NCBI GenBank assembly: GCA_020466095.1
Contig: CM035807.1
Coordinates: 21,188,985-21,252,984 of the forward strand
DNA from: Chlorops oryzae
Taxonomy: Eukaryota; Arthropoda; Insecta; Diptera; Chloropidae
Reading direction: 5' to 3'
DNA: 64,000 nucleotides
Below are positions 35,501 through 50,500 of this stretch, in pieces; position 1 is the stretch's first letter; each line of letters begins with the position of its first letter. A model generated the notes under the pieces. The model did no database searches. It had not been told where the DNA came from and was given only the letters and a program-made list of their open reading frames with translations. Made by a program: the position numbers and the translations under genes.

Positions 35501-38500
35501 CCCATAGGCCAAAGATAATAAAATCGAAATCGATATTCTTATGAAATTAGGATCGATACCATCTCTAATATGAGTAAGGTAAGAAATTTTTTGAGAAATT
35601 CCTGAACCGATGAACCGAACCGAAACCTGATTTTGAGAAGGCGTTTCTTGAATTTATGCTAAAGGCAATAATTTTGAAATTTTACGTTGCGCCTCCGATA
35701 GATTGATGCAGCCTTTTCATATAATCGTCGATCTATTGTTGAGGAGCTCAAGGAAGCTTAAATTTTGAAGCTTTTAGAGAACGAAAACTAAAGTCTTTGA
35801 TTCATTCATTCCTTCATATCAACATAGTTCATGTCTCTCCAAAAAGAATCATGTGGATCTTTATTTTCGACCTCTGTAAGTAACCTAGACTTTGTAGCCA
35901 CAACCCCGACCGGTTGCACGTTGCGTATTCAATAGGTTGGGGCAATATTTTTCACACAGTCGTGCGTCACCGAATATCTCCTTTCTAGAACGAAGTCGAA
36001 AGTCTTTGATTCAATATTGCCTTGAAATGGCAATAAAATTTTATCTTTTAAGAAGAAGCGTTCTGATTTTTTAATTTCCGGTGATATTTAAATATCTCTA
36101 GGGGCCTAAATATTATTTATAGACAACAGTTGCACGTTGCTTATTCAATATCGAATCAATTTTCATGTCACCCTCTGAATAATAGTCATATCGGATTACA
36201 AGCGGTGTCAGATTATCCAGAGGTCGGATAACCGGAGGTCCACTGTATTCATATTTGGACTTTCCCCTGATTAGACCAACGCCTGATTCGGCAACTACCT
36301 CAATAGACATTCGGTGTCCGCAAAAGAAGTCTCCTTTTTTTTTTGAAATAAATTATTGGTTCGAATCTTTTCCTTTTTTCAAAAGAGCTCAATTTGTATC
36401 GTTGCTTTCATTCCGTGTCTAAGAACTCGAAAAAATCTTTTCGAAATCAAAGGTCGAGGTTTTTTCTATCAAAGCGCATTCGTCTGCAACAGACTTAGAG
36501 GAGCGTGAATAATGTTCACAGTACAATTCGCACGAGAAAGCGAAAATTACCGGGATTTATCCGACTATTTAAATGCTATTACAACGGTTAATTGCTCATT
36601 CAAAGCACAAGCGAAGATGTCGCTTTATGCCTTCGGATTATCTTAAAACACTTTTCTCGATTCAAACCGCGTTATTAAAAACCCATAAAACCGACAATGT
36701 CTAATTATAACATTCCTCGGTGTCGGCTCTTTTTTCGTTTCACTCGGGTTGACTTTTTTCCGGCAGTAGATATGCATGGAAAACTACTTGAATTACAATG
36801 TTATGCTGTTGTTGCTGTTGATTTCGTCGATGTTGCGACTTTCGATTATTGCGATTATTGCGATGACAAAGCAATGACAACTGTGTGGATTTGCAGACGC
36901 CGCAGCGTTTGTCATCAACGGTCAACACCTGAATGCCCGAGACATCTCGAAAGAAAGTTGTCAAAATCCAAAGAAGCCAACAACAAGCACAACAACATCA
37001 ATCGCAGTAGCAGCGGCAATCACAATCAAGTCAGCAGATGTATCAAATTTCTTATTGCAAAACTAATGAATATTATGGCGGCTAGAGTGGCGCACTTTTT
37101 CATCGGCGGCCAGTGCGAAACCAAAAAAAAAAAAAAAGAAATTTTTTTTACGCCGGCTTCTTTCTTCGACGCACTTTTCCACATTCGAATGGTTTTTGTT
37201 TTTGTTTTTCTTAACTGATCGCTACTCATTTAGTTAGTTAGTTGGCCTGCTTCTTTGCTTCTGGTGTTTGTATATCGGCCACAGCTGTGCGCATGCGCTG
37301 CTTTCTTCTTTCTCCTCGCCTTCAGTTCAACGGAGCATAAAGCATTTTGTTATGATTTGATATGTATTTTTGTTATGAGTTAACCGCATCTTCTGTATGC
37401 TTCTACTATTTTTTTTTGTTTTCATTAAATATTATGATCATTTCTCTTCTCTTTTCTTTTCTTTTCTATTCATTTCATTTTCTTTCCTCGGTAATAATTC
37501 ATTTCGGATTTTCATGCGTTTATGTAACACAAAAATTGCATGGGATAAATTTTACGTCGCACCGATTGCATTTCATTATTTCGTTGCATTTTTCTTGCGA
37601 CGTTTCCATTTTTGTGCACATTCATTGCATTAATTAGCGACTAATTATCGCTTAATTGATTGTAGATTTGGCAAGCCAAAAGGAGAAATCTATCTTCTTC
37701 TTTGCAATTTACCGAAATGACATAATATCGAAAGTCACAGTGAATAGAAGTGGAGAAAATAAATAAAGTTGTAATAAAAATTAAAATAATTCAAGCATTA
37801 TAAAATAACTGGCGACTTCGGTTAGCAAAACAACGGGTCTTGTTGTTGAATTATAGAGAAGGAACAACATAAGAGAACTATTCGGTTCAACTCCAGACGA
37901 TAGAATTTATGCATTTCTACAGTTGCAGCCAAAAGGATATTAAAATATATGTTTACAATGTATTTATGTACAAACATAAAGTGAAAGTTGTGGAATGTCA
38001 TCTATAACTATCGACAAAATGTAATAAAAAAGTAACTTTTCTAGCTATATTATTCCCTTATTCAAAACAATTGACCTCCAATTGATCACAAGAGATATAC
38101 TATTGGAGTATTTAAATCAAGGAAAAATTAAAAAACAAAAAAAAAATAATAAAAAAAAAATAAAAATAAAAATTGAATAAAAATAAAAATTAAGAAAAAT
38201 TATAAATAAAAATTAAAATCAAATAAAAAATAAAGATATACAGTAGTTTCGCTATATAAGAAACTCGTATATAAGAAAAACCCGGTTTTAAGAAAGGAAT
38301 CTCAGGGCACCAAGTCCATTTATATAAAGCTCTGTACAAAAATGTTTGTACCTAAGAAACTCGTATATAAGAAAAACCCGTCTTTAAGCAACTTGGTTTT
38401 TATCAAAAATTTAACACCCCTATTTTCAAATATCGGTAGTTTATATAAGAAAAAAATTTCTTTTAAACGGCTTTTTTTTATTAGAAAGAATTTTCTTATA

Positions 38501-41500
38501 AATGGGTTCTTATATAAGAAATAACCGGACATAAGAATGAAATTTCTGGTAAAATCGACTTTCTTATATAGCGAAACTACTGTAATAATAAGAAACAAAA
38601 TATAAATAAAATAAAAAATGAATAAAACAAAAATTAAATAAAAAATAAATAAAAATTAAATTAAATTAAAACAAACAGACAAATTTATAAATATGAAATA
38701 AAATAAAAAAAATATAAAAATAAAATATAAAAATAAAATAAAAATTAATAAAAAATATATAACATAAAATAGAGCAAAAAAATATAACAAAAAAAATTTA
38801 AAAATATCAAATAAAAATATAAACAACAATTTGAAATAAAATAATAATAAATAGTATAAGATATAAAAAATATAAAGAAATAAAATAAAATTTTAGACGG
38901 TAAACTAAATAAAGTTCGAAGGCTGGTAAGTGTGACTATTCTTGAATATATAAATAAATATGTAAATAAAAATTAATAAAAATGATATAAACATATGAAA
39001 AATAACAACAACAAAAAATAAGAACAAAAAAAATTATAAAAAATACAAAATTAATAAAATTACTGTCGGATATATTGGCTGGAAACTGCGACATCATGTC
39101 ACAATATATTGTTAGAAAGCGATCGATAACAGAAATATCAGAAACCAACCTGGTACATAGCGTCGACAGTTTGAGTTACAAGTACGCTTATATAGCGCCT
39201 TTTAAGATTTTTGAAATTCAAAATCAAGTTTATAAAAATAAGCTACATCCTTTTAGCTAGCTATCCTTGCACCTATTAACGGCTTATATGAGTGTTAAGA
39301 TTATCACTGATCAACAGCATCAAAAGATCGACCATAAACGAAAGGCCATGTTGATACTAATTAAATGACATGCGATTTATAAATTTCAAAAGTTGCAGTA
39401 GACGCGATCACATTCAAATAAATATTTGTAGGTATATTTTATTTTATAATTTTTATGCTTAAAGTTAAAACGAGAAAACCATTTTAGCAGAGCAACTAAA
39501 AAATTCGCAATAATAAAGTGACAGAAACAATAAAATTCTATTCAAATGTTCACACATCGGAAACGAAGGAGAAAAATCAATTCTCACCCACATCAAATGA
39601 GTCAAGATGGAATTCCCATGAATCGAACCCATAAATACCCAACAGTCTTCGCTTCATACTAAATAAGATAATGCTTTTCAAATCCGATCGTTTAGCATGA
39701 TTTATTCGTTTGACAGGCAAAAGATTTCAATTTCACGGGGTTTATTCAATTAGCATTAACGCGAACCGGGCTCAATTTAAAAAAATAAAAAAAATAAATA
39801 AATAAAAATCAAAAAAATGTGATGAAATAATTTTATCATCAATGCGGAAAATTGAGAATTAATACAACAAAGTAGCTTATTAAAAAAGGCCTAGAAATTA
39901 TATGTTGTCGGTACATCTTAATGAAAAGGTGTCTGAACAAAGTGATTGTCTTTTTTTCATATTTGTTTTTCTTTCTATTTTAGCGAATCATTCGAGAGGT
40001 CATAACAAATGGTCAACAAAAAAAAAATTGAAAAAATTCGAGTCATTGAGGGCAACTTCTTCTAAATTAAGTAATTCTAAAGTCATTCATCTTAAGCAAT
40101 TTCACGATTGAGATTCGTACGTAACGTAGACATGACAACATTTGTGGCACCATTTCAAATAAATATATATTTACAGTGAAACCTCGTTTTCCAGCACCTT
40201 TGAGTTTTTTCTGATAGTCCGAATAAATTTTATACAAAAATGTTTTATCGCATTTACAGTTTTTCAATTAGACGCCTTCAAAGACAATACAAAGAGGTTC
40301 CACTGTATAGAAATAGATGACTTTAATTGTAACTCGTTGTGTTCGTTGGTAAATTAATGAGTTACGACATGTGAGTTTACATGATCGGCTATGCTAGGCC
40401 CGCAAGGTGCCCCATACGAGTCTCACATAATGGCACTCAATGAGACAATTCTCTCAAGTATTCACATGTTGCGAAAATTATGGCTTGTCGTGGTCAGTAA
40501 TTGTCTCGGCAAAGCCTTGACCACATATAAAAAGTACGCTACGAACGGAAATTGTACATTAACGGAAAATAAATATACTTCACTATGTAAATTTAAATGA
40601 AATTGTAAGGCCCCCAACGATTTCAGTAAAAATGGAAAAATGTGTGAAATGGAACACTTCATAATGGTTAAAAAGCTTCAGTTCCCAGGCTGAAAATTAC
40701 AGTGCGTATACAATTATGGGGAACGACGTCCTTGTATGGGGAGTGCCAAACGAAATGGTATAAATATAGGTTGGTATTTCTCTCTTCGGAAACGGACTAA
40801 CCAGCTATTTGGAAGGCGTAGTCTTACTTGAGGTGACCTTTCGTAGCAATTTCTTAAGATTTCACTGACTCTGGTATACATATATAATTTCTAACTTAAG
40901 AGCCGAGCCAAAACAGGATCAAGAGCAAGAGTAGGACTAAAGGTACCGTTCATTGTCATTAATTTTTATACCCATCTTCAGCTAGGAATATTACTTTTTA
41001 GTGCGGATCTTACAACAGCTGGAACTAAGCTCCGCAGGTCCATGCAATAAAATAGATAAATGTACATGGAGAAAATCACTAATAACGCAAGAACCACTTA
41101 AGATTTGACATTGCTATTTGGGAAACTAGTAAAGGACCAGAGAATTTTTAAAAGAAAAACAATGGGAGAGGTACTCCGAAAGATTGCCCACACATTCCCT
41201 CACGAATGGTCTATCCATTCTCGTGTACGGAAAGGTCGTTTGGAAGCTGGGTATATTAAGTTCAGGATTGACCAACTTCAGCTTTCTTGCCTATATTATA
41301 CTATATTTATGGCCTCTTTAAATATGATTAAATCGGAAACCGTCAGAACTCATAAGGAAGGTAGTCATAAAGACATTATATATTGTAACGAGTGTACATG
41401 GCTCCTTTGGAAATTAACAAGTCTAAATTTATATATCATCAATGAGGATCGACTAGCTTTTGAGGATTAATAAAAGATCCTGTGGAAAAGCAACCAAATG

Positions 41501-44500
41501 AAGCTAGTCAAGAGCAGACGTTTCACGTTTCCACAATTTAACTGGAAAAATAGTTCAACAACCCTTAAATTGGAAGCCTACTATGGAAGAAATTCAATGC
41601 CTTAGTGGTTATTTTTTTTAATCTTAAAAAACATTTACTGGCAAATTACTGCTGGTATCAGTACATTTGTGGCCAGTTAAAGAGTAGCCACAGAGCAATC
41701 GAAATTACTAGAGGGTTCAAACTTAAGCCACAATCACATCTAATACAATAGAATAACCTCTTTTAAACCAAGGAAATTATACCTCAAAAATTGTTTATTA
41801 GCATTGAAATCATTGCTAAAATTATCGATTATTGCTTATCGGGTCCTAACTTTATCCAAATTGCCAGAGAGTAATTTAATATAATTCATTCGAAGCCGCA
41901 AGGTAATTAGACGGCCGCAAAACAGCACGAAAAAACCTTGATTCGAATGCTTAAATTCAAGAAATTTATTTACAGATCAGAATTAGCAGCCACTATCGAT
42001 GAAAGAGAGCATTAAACTGTAAGGCCGTTCGGTGGTATTTTTTTAAAAAATATTTCTTGTTTTATTTTTCTTTCGAAAATCACGTCAAATTGGCGCATGG
42101 AAAACGTGGAGCTCAGCATCAGTAACAGTGGTATTAGCAGCTGCATTGATCATTCGGATCGTAACGATTGCAATCTGGAAAGCTTCTAGTGCAATGATTG
42201 GCCAACAAAAAATTTGTCTATTAAAAATTGCATTTTTAATCACTTTAAATCATTCATAAAGCGAGGAAAAAAAAATAGAAGAAAAAACGTCCGTCCTACG
42301 CAAGAGAATATTATGATTTTGGTTTGCGTCTTTGATTGAAGGAAAATGAAAATGAACAAAAAAATTACATACATAAAAATTCATAACCGTTACTCGGTTA
42401 AGATATGTAATCAATTAAGTCCAACGTTGGGAGGAAAAAACCACATACCGCGAAAATCGAATGCGATTTGATTTATGAACGTTCCAAAATGTTCGAACAT
42501 TTGTTCTTGTGGTGCAAATATTTTCAGTTTCAACGGAAGTTTATCGCTTTGCTGCATACAATTTTTTTCTCTTTCTTTGTTTTTCTCGAAGTTATCGTCC
42601 TCCATACATAAATCACGGCTTATTATCGGATTTTTCTTTAAATGAAAAACTTGTTTTACAAGAAATTTTCCCTGTTAGGCTGACATGTCGCTAAATTTAA
42701 GGTGAGAAAATCGTAACGAACAAAGACTTTGCATATTAAGTCCTACATAGAAACTTAGGTTAAGCAATTAAGTTGCAAGCTTTATGCAATATCAATTTTC
42801 CCATGATAGATATTCAGGCATTTATGTACGAGTATGACAGTTTTTATCGTGATTCATTAAAACTGTGCAAGTGCTTAGGAACAAAAAGAAGTCAAGAAAG
42901 CTGGGTTAGCATTGAAATCGTTTTATTCCACGGGAGTAGAATCATTAGAATCATTTGAAATACTTACAACAAATAGGTAGGGAACTTTTTAGCACAAGGT
43001 TTCTTTTCTTCTGAGTCGTTTAAGGTGAATCCAAAATTTTAAAATAAATAAATTTAAAAAAAAAACCCTAGAAAAATTTAAAAAAATTTTTTTTGATTAA
43101 AATGACAAATTTTTAGACCATTTGCGGAGTCCCTGACCCAAAAAAAATTCAACTAAAGGATTAATCCTGCACCCTGTAAACGATTTCTAAGGTTGTGTAC
43201 TGCATCCACATTTCTCAAGAAAGACTCTCCCTCGAATTAAGGTGTTATTCCTTTCAAAAGGCATTGATGACTTTGTTTTTGGTCACACTTTTCTTTTCTA
43301 AACAGAAAGCCCGCCGCCTTCGGAAAAAGGGCCTTCAACACCGAGTAATTTAATGATTTTTTTTTTTTAATGGTCGATGGGTCTCCTAGGAAAGGAAGCC
43401 TCTAGACTTCTACTTTCTCTCGGCCGGTCCGATTGCAACCTTAATTATTTGAATATAAGGTTGTCCAATCCTGCGTAAGTGACCGGTCCTGGTTCCCAAA
43501 CCATCTAACTACTATATACTAAGGTGCTTTGAGTGAGCCCCAATTATCAGAAATCCCGCTGTTCCTTTCAGGTGTTTCTCCCTTCTCCCTTCATATATGT
43601 ACTATTATCATAGATGTTATTTAGAGTGAATATTTTTGTCGCTTATATTCTTTTGACGCTTCATTGAAGAACTTCTCTTGAAGGCCGTTTTTTTCGGTCC
43701 ATTCAACTTTAAATGAAATTAATTCAAAAGTATTTTTCCGCAAACAAAAACATTCAAAGCGTGGTTTGCGGTGACATAAAAATCAACAATTTTTTGTTTT
43801 GTTTAATTCATTTAATTATAAATTATGTTAAGTGCGAGACTTTAACAATAGAAAGTTTCTGGTTGAGGCCGATTTTTATATCTTCTGTTCAAATAAATTT
43901 CTGGTTTTTTTTTTTTGTTGTCTTTTTCTTATGTCTTCCTCTTGCCTTTTAAATGAAAGCATAATCTTGTTTTTTGGCAAATAAAACTTACAATTTTGAA
44001 AAACATTCGCACATTTGACGGCACAAAAAATAAACTGGAACCAAAAGATTTCTTTTAATAAAACTCGCTTTGAAATGAAATTTAAAAGAACAAAAAAATA
44101 AATAAAAATAAAACGAATAAAATTCTATTCTGACCGTTCTTTGGTTGAAGCAATCCCCTTAAAACCAATAGAAAAAATTAATATAGTTGAAGGCTAATCT
44201 TGACAGTTTTAATTATGAATTACCCCAACCAAGCCAATCCATTGTCGTAGATACATATCAAGGCCTCAAAGAACAAAGAATTCAATCCAGTTCCGTGTAA
44301 AAAAGAAAGAAAGAAAAAAATAGAATGGACCTAAACGACTTCTAAGGTTAAAAGCATAAAGACATAACGGCTTAAGGACACATACACCCATTGTTTTTTC
44401 GAAAGCAATTTTCTCACCACATTATGTTTACTCTTAGCGGTAACTGTAGTCGCACCCGATCCGATTCGATCCGACAGTCACATTTGAAGAAAAAAAAAAA

Positions 44501-47500
44501 GTTTGAAATTAAGTTTCTGAACACGTCGTACTTTTGAATTGAAACGAAAAAAAAGCCGTTAAACACAGGCCAACAAATCAATGAGTGGATCAAGAGTTTT
44601 GCAAGAGTGTCAAGATTTGACCATTCAAAAGCAAACCCAAGACAGCCGCTACAGACAGGCATGCCTGCTTAAGTTTGTTCCTGCAAGGCTGGCAGTTTTT
44701 TGTCTCAATTTTTTTTTTTTTTTTTGCTGCTACTTGTCAGAGCCTGTTGATTAGTCCATTTACTAAAAGCTCTAATTGTTCGAATGTACAACAATATATC
44801 ACGACTCTTGACGGTTTGTCATGATTCGTGGCATTTTTCGTTGGCCTGCAGAGCATTATGTCGAAATCCATTGTGGGTAGAACGACGAAGTGACTCCGGC
44901 TGGAAGCGATTTTTATTGCAAAAAGCAAAAGGGAAGAAAAAAGCAACAGTATTCGATGAATTAATGGCCTCTCCTTAATCTGAATTACTACTGAAATTAA
45001 TATTTCGAAAAAAATGAAAAATTAACAAAAACTAGAAAAAAAAACATTACCGAAAATCTTAATTTTCCATTGCCCGTTACACTTTCTGATTTTCCGCTTC
45101 GATATTAATTGATGAATTTGCATAAATTTAGAGCAGAATTTGGTCTTGAGCAAACAATGGGGATTTGCATGTATCTACGACCGTACGACCATACGACGCG
45201 ATGTATGGATCGTAGATTTCCGCACTGCCATGGTCAAAAGTTAATAAAATACTAGGCACAGGCACAGCGAACGAACTAAAGCCGCACACAACATTTTTCT
45301 GCTTTATTATGCGACCGAAAACGGGGCATTTGATAGGGTCTTAAATTACTGTTTTCAGATGCTTTTTGTGCTGGCATAATGGCTTTTAAGCGCTGTTTCT
45401 CTGATCCCCGTGACTTTTCTTCCATTCGCGATAAAATATTGTAGCACTAGTTTCATATGGTCTTTAACTTTTCGGTTAGGCATTCAAGCGCACGCCGGCA
45501 TGCTACGCCACAAGCCGAAGATTAAGGAATTGGGAGTAAATTGAAAAAGGCAAAAAAAAAAAAAAAATTGAAATAGCTTTTAGGGTGAATTGAAGCAGCA
45601 TGACTCACTCGATATCGTCGATAAATCATATAAGGAGTTCAAGTATTTGATTGTCTAATGGCTCTCAGATTATTTTGAGCAACATGACAATTTAAAAGCG
45701 GGCATTGTTCTGTCTTTGGGCATAATTTCCCATCATATAAATGTTTTAAAAATAGCGAAATTATAATCAGGAAGAAACTATTAATCAAGCTTGATAATAA
45801 AATACAAGAAACAACCTCCTGGAGTAAGGTGAGGGGAAAAATTGTGACGTGCTATAATCGCAGGTGAATACACAAGCTTTTCAAACAAATTTATGCAAAA
45901 CGTTGGCGCCCACTGCCAACCATAATCTTGGATTTTCACATTAAATAGTTGTATTTTACCACACATCACAGCGCTCAATCAATGTCTACCAAGAACAACT
46001 GATCGTTTTACTTTCCACTATAAAAATATGAGTATATTTTTCTACTACTACTGGGAGATTGAAATTTTTCTAAAGGTGCTTCCCCACACTTCACAAGAAA
46101 AGCCCTTTTAACAAGTATTTTACTTTCGCTTCCCAAATGTGGTTGATCAAAAATCATTTTCAGCCGACAAAATTTTCCTTGATTGGAAGTTTTTGAACAA
46201 GAAAAACTTGATTCTCTTGAAGTAAAAGCGCTTTGGGTGAATTTTAAAACAGAACAATCAGCCATTTTATGTATTACATACTCCATCTAAATCCTACGTA
46301 CGGCATCGGGCTTTTCCGATGTCCAAGAACGTGCTAGAAGCAGAGATTCCCACCGAAATTTAATTATTCTATCAAACTTACAAGAAGTTGTTTCCAATAA
46401 CACCCTTTTGCCACTCAAACATCAAGATTTTAAATTTTAAGTGCGATAAAGACATCTGAAGAAGATTTTTTCTCGCATGCTAGAATATATATACGCTCAC
46501 TTTTGTTTAATTTTCTTATGAATTGTGGACACTTTTTCATAACTGCCACCACGTCACGCCTTCTTTACGAAAATTTGGAGTTCCCAAAATAAATATAAAT
46601 TTTAAAGGGTCTGGCGGGTTAAGCAAAGGCATGCGGCATCAAGAAAGGAAATTTTTAAATTTTGTTGATTTTTCGATAGGTGACATCTAAAAACACTGTG
46701 GAGACTACTTTTTAGATTTTTATTTTGAACGGTCCTTGAAATATCCTTGAAAATCCTTTTTTGTTAAGGTTTTTTTTCAAAATTTTATCTCTCAACAAAT
46801 AAATGAGATAGAGAGACGATCTAAACAGATTCTGTTAGATAATAAAAAAGGGAAGCTAACAAAATTTTTTTTAATTTTACACTGAGAAAATTTTTTTCAC
46901 AAAACTAAAAAGAAAATTTTGAATTATTTTTTTCAGTGTATTCCCAGTTTCGCGCTACTCTATATTTTGATTTTAGAAACACCCCCTAGTATTTGCCTTC
47001 ATTTAAAAAAAATTTCATTCAAATTAAATGGAGCAACAGTGAGATATTCAAAAAATTACAAGTGCACAGAGATGCTCTAGTACTAATATCCAGTACAAAT
47101 GTACGAAAATGATACAAAACACATTACTCATACGGCATGTTTTTAAAAACTTAATATCTCCAGAAATAATTAAGATAAAAAGATAAAACAAACGTTGACT
47201 TATTGTTAATAAAACAAGGTATTTTTTTAAACATTCAAAAGGTTTTACAAAAACTGAAATACACTGAAAAAAATAGTTGAATTTTTTTTTTTTTTGCAAA
47301 AATTTTTCTCAGTGTAAAATTTAAAAATAAAGTTCCTATATTCCATTTAGGCTCATAGTCTTCAATCTAGTTTAAACTTTTTGAAGGTTTACATTTTTAA
47401 ATGATAGCCTTCAGGAGAGTTTAAACCTGGCTTATTAATTTTACATGAAAATTTATGAAAAATTAAAATTCAGCAAAGGTATTTGATTGAGTAAAACTGG

Positions 47501-50500
47501 CTTGAAGACTAAAAGAATATATTAAAAAATTTAAACATTAGAAGCTCTTAAATCGGGTGGAAGACTACGACCCTAATAGTCGGGAAAACTTTTATTTTTT
47601 TATTTTGTTTGGACGAAAATGGGTCAAAGACAGCATTTCTGATATTTAGAAACAATCCATTGTACCCAAGTTACCCTTAAAAATGTTCTTTGAAAGTCCC
47701 TTCTCGAACTTATTCATTTTCGTGTCCCTCTTAACCACCGCTGAGAATTCCTGCTAAGATAATTCAACTGCTTCCTTAAGAAAACTGTGAACAGACCGGT
47801 ATGGAAAGATACAATTTTCTCTCCCTCCCTATCTCTACACATTTTCTAAAGGACTACTTCTGACCGCTACATTGTGATGAAAAAACGAACAACGCAATCC
47901 AATCGAATAAAAGATTTCTCATAAACGGTTATGTAACACCTTGTCATGACGATTTCACCCAACCGATATTAAGGACCGACCCATTCAACAACGCCTTACC
48001 CATTAACAAAATTTTGTTTTTCGAGAGAAAAATTATGTCAATTAATTCGAATTAATTGTGCCTAAATCACAAATTGACTCATTTTTTACATAAAAAATAA
48101 AAAATTAATTTAAATAAAAAACTTTATCGGAAAACTTTTGCAATGTTAAACAACAAAGAAAGGCCAAAAGCCTTGCGTTTAAGAAACCCATATGAACAAA
48201 GTTGAAATTATCCATATCATAAATACCAAAAGAGAAAAAATATTAAAGTAGCTGCAACAATTAAAGTTTACATTTTTTCCTCACTCTAAATAATTGCATG
48301 CGATTTTTCATGATTTTTCATAACCCAATGCTTTAGATTTTTCGTGCATGTCTACAAATAATGAGCATTACGCTCGCTACTAGCAATTGGGTTAGGCAAT
48401 GGCAAAACACACAAAATGATTGTAGATTAAGGAAAAGTCTTTTAAGTTCGATTGCGGTGATCGTTCAAAGGCTTTTAGAGGCATTCAAGATAATCAGAAG
48501 CAAAAGCTGAACCGAAGCGAGGCGAGCGAACTCGAACCGAACCGAAGCAGAGCAGACACAGTAGTAATGTTTTCAAGGTCCGTTTTAATTGTTCATTAGT
48601 TTGGAGTATTTGCATAAGTAGCTCGTACTTGCCTAAAAGATTTGTCGATTTTCGAATATTTAAATGAACGATTCGATTGGTATCATTAATCTTTACAGTG
48701 CAGATTGTTACGGTTTTGTGGCGTCTAAACTCTATGAACAAAGAGGGCATTCAGTTTCGATTAGAATTTACCGTTAAAATAACGTTTTATTTTTTTTTTT
48801 ATTTAAATTGCTTTGAATAAAGACTCAATAGACTCGGGTTAGTTTCGTAACTGAAGGAGGAAAAAATTTGTTGACTTTACAACCTAACAACTCAGTGATT
48901 ACATATCGGTTCATGTATTAGCTTCTTTACTTTCCGTCTTGAGAAACCGCCCTTTGGATTTGCTTATCAGATGAAGATCTCAAATGCTCTCCAAAGAGCA
49001 GTTGTAATGATAGATCGATATCTACCTTTAAGAGATATGACTCCATGACATTTCAAGGAATCAATAATTCAAAGACTTCACACGTTGATCTCCACAGAAA
49101 GCTATTCAATATCTAAAGATGGTGAAACGTTGGCCGAACCCATTGAACGCACCACCGCTCCGATTTGGCTACAAAGTGTAGGCCTTTGAACTCCACAAAG
49201 AGAGGTCGAAATAAGAGATCTATATGCTGCTTTATGGAGAGGAATAAACTAGTCTTAAGTTAATGTATCAATGAATAAAAGAATTTAGACTTCTTTCTCC
49301 AAAGAAGCTATGGAATTGGCAACGTGCAATCGTAAATCATTGCGGATCAGCTTCAACTATACAGTGTAGGTCCCTTGAGATTCCCATGGATAGGTTGCAT
49401 GCTTATGTGAGAACATTAACCGAACCTATGGAATACGCAACATGCAATCGCAATCATTGCGGTTTTTTTTCGCTATAAAGAAACGGTCTCATTAACCCAT
49501 AATAGCGAGGTCGCCGCAATAGATTTCTATACTCCTAAAGGATCTTCATGATTTGTATTAATTATTTCATGTCACAACATACACAATTGATAACCTAAGG
49601 TTAACTAAGGAACCCAAGTTCAAAACTTTCTTCATTTTTAGGTGCAGAAAAAATTTTTCAAATAGTTTTTTTGAAATTAATGAATATCAATTTCATTAAT
49701 TGAATTCATTTGATTGCATTTCAAACTCTCAGTTCCGAGGAAAAGCCAAAAAAATAAATAAAGCCTCATTATGCACGCCAAACCGAATAAGCGAACCGCG
49801 AAAACATTCAAAAATTAATCCGTTTATCAAATCAAGCATAGATTCCAATATAAACATTCACAAATCCAAACAAGCAAAACCAATGGACACATTCTAATTC
49901 TCTAAATCATAGAATTCACATCATCGACACCATATCGAAATCCAAATCAAAATCAGTCGGAAAACGAAAACATTGATTGTTTATCGAAAATGCATCAAAT
50001 TTCGGATTCATTCATACATATAATTGTGCAAAAAATAAAAAGAAGTATGCAAACTAGAGGAGACGACAACATCGATATGCTTATACAAGCATTTCAAACA
50101 ATGGCTTTGAGTCCGCAGGATTTCTTTCAACGTCAAAAAGCGTGAAATTCGATTTTGATTTGATTTGAATTTTTGAATACAAATTATTTGACAGGTGTTG
50201 GCGCAATTTTCAATCGAGAGCTTTGCGAGCGGGCGGGGGGTCGGGGAGAGTGACTGAATGCATAAGTTTTCGAAATTTTGTATAATGCATTAGGCAACAA
50301 TTTTCGGTGACTAAATGATTTCGCGATTCCTCTTCGAGGTTTATTGCATAAAAATTCAATCGTTCCAAATTCCATCGAGGTCAAAAAGAATTGCAGAGAA
50401 ATTGTTATTCATTTAGAGATTTTTGTTTTTCTTTGAAAGTCCTTAGAATGTGATTTTATTTGAGGCCCATTTGCAACCATTTCGGTTAAAATTTTTCGTC

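Noticed and set aside
36697..37218. 173-codon ATG frame
   Set aside because: Overlaps GTT/AAC-type repeats and poly(A), lacks any recognisable motif, and sits in AT-rich intron with no conserved-looking flanks.
41105..41470. 121-codon frame as a gene
   Set aside because: No conserved motif. Composition is plausible for protein but no splice, start context or neighbour evidence supports it.
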